Source of the DNA: Vibrio sinaloensis DSM 21326
GTDB lineage: Bacteria > Pseudomonadota > Gammaproteobacteria > Enterobacterales > Vibrionaceae
Reading direction: 5' to 3'
DNA length: 64,000 nucleotides
Assembly (NCBI RefSeq): GCF_000189275.1
Contig: NZ_AEVT01000099.1
Location: 62,001-126,000 of the forward strand
Part shown: in pieces, positions 61,372 to 64,000 of the stretch
Numbering within the stretch: position 1 is the stretch's first letter
Layout of the letters: every line of letters begins with the position of its first letter
Position numbers and translations under genes: made by a program
The notes under the pieces: model-generated
What the model saw: only the letters and a program-made list of their open reading frames with translations
What the model was told of the DNA's origin: nothing
Database searches by the model: none

Positions 61372-62472
61372 ATGACTAAAAATAACGATCCATTTATTGA
61401 TATTCGTCCCTATAACGATGACGAAATCCCCGCAGCGATTGACCGATTGGTTAACGACGAAGAATTTATTAGCGCGATTTTGCAGCACCGATTTTCTAAC
61501 CATGCGGGCTGGTTTAAAGCCCTCATGTCTCCGATTGTTAAAATCTATCTGAAAATGAAGTGGTCTAAGCTGAACTCGGTAGACACGATTCAGCAAGAAG
61601 TGAAGAAGTATCTAGACCAAACTCTGAACACCACCACCAATGGTGTGACCTACAGCGGATTAGAGAAGCTAGACCAGCAGCAGGCGTACCTATTTGTGTC
61701 TAACCACAGAGACATCGCCATGGACCCTGCACTGGTTAACTATGGCTTGTACCAAAATCAGCACAAAACCGTACGTATTGCGATCGGCGATAACCTTTTG
61801 AAAAAGCCGTGTGCCACTGAGTTGATGCGTCTGAACAAGAGCTTTATTGTGAAGCGTTCGGCGAAAGGCCCCCGTGAAATGATGAAAGCGTTGGGTACTT
61901 TGTCTGGTTACATTAAGCATTCGTTAGACACAGGCCATTCTATTTGGATCGCACAAAAAGAAGGACGTGCCAAAGACGGCAACGACTTCACCGATCCAGC
62001 GATCTTAAAAATGTTCCATGTTGAAGGGCGCAAACAGAAGGTTGATTTTGCCGAGTACATCAAATCACTCAAGATCGTCCCTGTTTCTATCTCCTATGAG
62101 AATGACCCTTGTGACGTAGCGAAGGCGCGCGAACTGTGGCAAAAAGCCGAGCAGGGCAGTTACGAAAAAGGCGAATTTGAAGACATTGAAAGCATCATTC
62201 AAGGCATTGTTGGCGAGAAAGGCCGCGTACACGTTGCGTTTGGCGACGTGATTGAAGATGCCTTTGAAACGCCAGAAGCGCTAGCAGAAGAAATTGATCG
62301 CCAAATTCATTTGCATTACAAGCTGTTCCCTATCAATAAACTTGCCGCTGGAGATGAAGCGGTTGAGAGCACGGTTAAGCAGACGTTGCAAGCAAAATTG
62401 GCTCAGTTGCCAGAGGGTGCTCACCCTTATTTGGTTGCTAGCTATGCAAATCCAGTAAAGAACCAGCCTTAA
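61372..62472 (+). CDS. Glycerolipid acyltransferase-like protein
   Basis: PlsC/PlsB-superfamily acyltransferase of 366 residues, possibly peripheral: no obvious signal peptide and at most one hydrophobic segment. The active-site block is FVSNHRDIAMDPALVNYG, followed by IAIGDNLLKKP, SFIVKRSAKG (arginine block), WIAQKEGRAKDG and VPVSISYENDP, in the usual order. The motif reads H-x5-D instead of the common H-x4-D. It may act on lysophospholipid or glycerol phosphate. It stands alone and a terminator follows. Confidence 0.85.
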   Translation: MTKNNDPFIDIRPYNDDEIPAAIDRLVNDEEFISAILQHRFSNHAGWFKALMSPIVKIYLKMKWSKLNSVDTIQQEVKKYLDQTLNTTTNGVTYSGLEKLDQQQAYLFVSNHRDIAMDPALVNYGLYQNQHKTVRIAIGDNLLKKPCATELMRLNKSFIVKRSAKGPREMMKALGTLSGYIKHSLDTGHSIWIAQKEGRAKDGNDFTDPAILKMFHVEGRKQKVDFAEYIKSLKIVPVSISYENDPCDVAKARELWQKAEQGSYEKGEFEDIESIIQGIVGEKGRVHVAFGDVIEDAFETPEALAEEIDRQIHLHYKLFPINKLAAGDEAVESTVKQTLQAKLAQLPEGAHPYLVASYANPVKNQP

Positions 62473-62479
62473 CAAACAA

Positions 62480-62507
62480 AAAGAGATGCTCAGGCATCTC
62501 TTTTTAC
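62480..62507 (+). terminator. Terminator after the acyltransferase gene
   Basis: AGAGATGC / GCATCTCT stem followed by TTTT. It lies just before the end of the convergent repeat-protein gene. Confidence 0.85.
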
Positions 62508-62508
62508 A

Positions 62509-63123
62509 TCAGGGCGCTACCGCACCACCTAAGTTTAATTTTGTCGGCCATTTGCTGATCCGGTTGCCACCTAGGTAGATGTTGCCCTTGACGGTCATCG
62601 TATTGGGAAACTCACGAATTTGCGAGCCGCCTATGTAGAGATTTCCATCTACAACGAGCCCTTCAGGTAATTGAGTGATGGGTGTGCGAATTAGACTGAG
62701 GTCTCCTTTTACTCTTAGCCTAGGCGGGAGCGACGTTAATGGGGTGTCGGCGAGGTTGAGATAACCTCCAAGCTTAATCCCCGGCGGCCAACGTTTGATT
62801 TGAGATCCGAGTAAGTTGGCGTAGCCTTTAATACTCACGCCCTTATCCAGGCGGTTCAACGCACTGTTTGACGCATCTAAGCTGCCTTGTATATCGATCC
62901 CTTCAGGTAGGCGTTTTATCGATGTTTTGGCGATGTTTAAATTGCCTTTAACCACTAGACCTGCTGGTAATTCATCATATGGCTTGTTACGAAGATCCAA
63001 ATTCCCGTAGTTATCAAGGTGGTTGAGAATGTGGAAGGTTCCGAGAGGCTCGGCTGCGATGCCAAAAGAAAGCCCGGAGATGAGCAGGCCAGTGGCGACA
63101 GTTTTGACAATTTGATGCTTCAT
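62509..63123 (-). CDS. Secreted protein with eight 20-residue repeats
   Basis: Exported protein of 204 residues with signal peptide MKHQIVKTVATGLLISGLSFGIAA. The mature part is made of about eight tandem 20-residue units of pattern LP-G-x-V-x-G-(N/D/S)-L-x-(I/L)-x-x-(T/S)-x-I-x-x, such as RLPEGIDIQGSLDASNSALN and QLPEGLVVDGNLYIGGSQIR. This should fold as a parallel beta-solenoid or LRR-like coil. It has one conserved glycine per turn and no lipobox. No function is known to me. There is no partner gene. Confidence 0.8.
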   Translation of the reverse strand: MKHQIVKTVATGLLISGLSFGIAAEPLGTFHILNHLDNYGNLDLRNKPYDELPAGLVVKGNLNIAKTSIKRLPEGIDIQGSLDASNSALNRLDKGVSIKGYANLLGSQIKRWPPGIKLGGYLNLADTPLTSLPPRLRVKGDLSLIRTPITQLPEGLVVDGNLYIGGSQIREFPNTMTVKGNIYLGGNRISKWPTKLNLGGAVAP

Positions 63124-63202
63124 TGAATTTCTAGGGTTGGGGCGATAGGTTAAGTATTAATGCGATCAACACTTGTGGTCAATCATACTCAATGCTAGAA
63201 AC

Positions 63203-63227
63203 AAAAAAACGGGCGCAATGCCCGTTT
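63203..63227 (-). terminator. Terminator after the YfcZ/YiiS-type gene
   Basis: AAACGGGC / GCCCGTTT stem with the T-run on the minus strand. Confidence 0.85.
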
Positions 63228-63250
63228 CTTATATGCGATGAATGGCGGCT

Positions 63251-63544
63251 TTATCGAGCCAATGAACGCGTTTTAAGTTCGAAAATCAGTTTCTCTGCGC
63301 TCACTTCAAACTTGAAACGAGCCGTCAGTTCAGTTGAGTCTGTGTTGATCGGTGTTACTTCGTGCTGAACTTCTGCTGATACTTGTTTCGCTAGCTCCAA
63401 GTATTTCGCAAGCTCTGCTTCAAGCAGCTGTTGGCCTTGAGCATAGATGGTAACCTCAGCAACGTCATCACCTTCTTTGATGATAAAGCCCATTTCACCA
63501 GCGCAGCCACAAGCTTCACATACGTCTTGTTGTTCAGTGCTCAT
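63251..63544 (-). CDS. YfcZ/YiiS-family protein (DUF406)
   Basis: Small protein of 97 residues. A cysteine-rich lead CEACGCAGEMGFI precedes a central strand (DVAEVTIYAQGQQLLEAELAKYLELAKQV) and a C-terminal strand SAEKLIFELKTRSLAR. This matches the DUF406 pattern of E. coli YfcZ and YiiS. The cysteine cluster could bind metal. Function unknown. GAGG lies 10 bases before the ATG. Confidence 0.85.
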   Translation of the reverse strand: MSTEQQDVCEACGCAGEMGFIIKEGDDVAEVTIYAQGQQLLEAELAKYLELAKQVSAEVQHEVTPINTDSTELTARFKFEVSAEKLIFELKTRSLAR

Positions 63545-64000
63545 CTCAATATATCCTCTTACAAAATCTGCGAATATTTTAACGAGATATTTGAACTTAA
63601 TCCATAAAAAGCGTGAGGTATTACAAACAGCTAACTTCGGTATGGTATGTTGAATTTCGGTTAAATTTGCGAGCTAGTTGGGAATGACTCCCAATAATAG
63701 TGAGACTTTGATCACTAAATTACGAAAATTAATGTCATTATCTAGTCAGAATGCCATTCAGTTAGTTGTAAGGTCTCGCAATTTATAAGACTATCGGCAA
63801 TCCAATTATATATACAAAATATGATGCCTTTTTATTTCATAAGTTTGTGTTATACGAGCTTGTGAGAGTTTAGCTTGATTCATAATTAGATGGTTCGTAC
63901 GGTTTAACTATGATAGAGTGCAAATCGATGATGACAAGAGTGTCTTGATTGAAGCCTGCACTGACATGGAAGCTAATCGATAAGGCTGCAATGAATAACT
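63545..64000. other. Gene-free right end, possible gene start at 63991
   Basis: A 456-base AT-rich stretch without a credible complete gene. A short palindrome AGTGA...TCACT is seen near 63700-63717. The last bases give ATG at 63991 with TAAGG 5 bases upstream, which may be the start of a plus-strand gene beyond the window. Confidence 0.4.

Noticed and set aside
63690..63720. CRP site near the right end
   Set aside because: The AGTGA/TCACT arms are 8 bases apart rather than 6, so the spacing does not fit CRP.
1..64000. CRISPR arrays, prophage, insertion sequences, tRNA or rRNA genes
   Set aside because: I looked for regularly spaced repeats, transposase motifs, integrases and tRNA-like cloverleafs on both strands and saw none; a short degenerate remnant could still be missed by eye.

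Overview
The window reads as a stretch of a Vibrio genome, probably the smaller chromosome. The basis is the gene families (malK/malEFG cluster, CsrB-type regulatory RNA, OmpU-like porin, two Cache-type chemoreceptors, MoxR-Bat operon, several GGDEF proteins), the close-packed operons with simple hairpin terminators, and a base composition near 45 % G+C by eye. I cannot fix the species. No rRNA, tRNA, insertion sequence, phage gene or CRISPR array is visible; this is mostly ordinary chromosomal DNA.

Left part (1-9.7 kb): carbohydrate uptake. A melibiose cassette (melB, cut by the window start; melA; divergent melR) is followed by the maltose/maltodextrin ABC transporter, with malK divergent from malE-malF-malG across a control region holding purine-rich MalT-type boxes and a good CRP site. 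A structured segment between two terminators after malG looks like a small RNA gene. A cytoplasmic GH13 enzyme at 57.2 kb fits the same alpha-glucan diet.

9.8-26 kb: housekeeping and envelope genes (acyl-CoA thioesterase, lipoprotein hydrolase, N-terminally extended GAPDH), a divergent signalling locus (half-size PstS-like periplasmic protein, outer-membrane barrel, hybrid histidine kinase), dCMP deaminase, the CsrB-like RNA with an upstream GacA/VarA-type palindrome, a porin, MgtE, an ABC1/UbiB-like kinase and an HlyD-type membrane fusion operon.

26-37 kb: a group of regulators and small-molecule exporters (AraC, PPOX-like, MocR, YjeH-like, Lrp/AsnC, LysR, LysE, OsmC, YddG-like), then an L,D-transpeptidase-like protein and a GAF-GGDEF protein.

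37-44 kb: a compact six-gene MoxR / DUF58 / DUF4381 / BatA / BatB-BatC / BatD operon on the minus strand, with overlapping or near-touching genes.

44-64 kb: two chemoreceptors, two tiny proteins (66 and 39 residues), an iron-type alcohol dehydrogenase, pyrC, a Pmp3-type peptide, a MOSC-flavin-ferredoxin fusion, a PAS-GGDEF protein, EamA transporter and divergent AraC regulator, an M14-type zinc hydrolase, YedI-like protein, DsbA/FrnE-like protein, a cupin-type protein with no recognisable HTH, an acyltransferase with an unusual active-site spacing, a secreted 20-residue repeat protein and a YfcZ/YiiS-family protein.

The observations most worth a second look are the CsrB-like RNA and its control sites, the candidate RNA behind malG, the PstS-like/barrel/kinase locus, the MOSC fusion and the 20-residue repeat protein. 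All function calls rest on reading the sequence and remembered family features; no database search was run.
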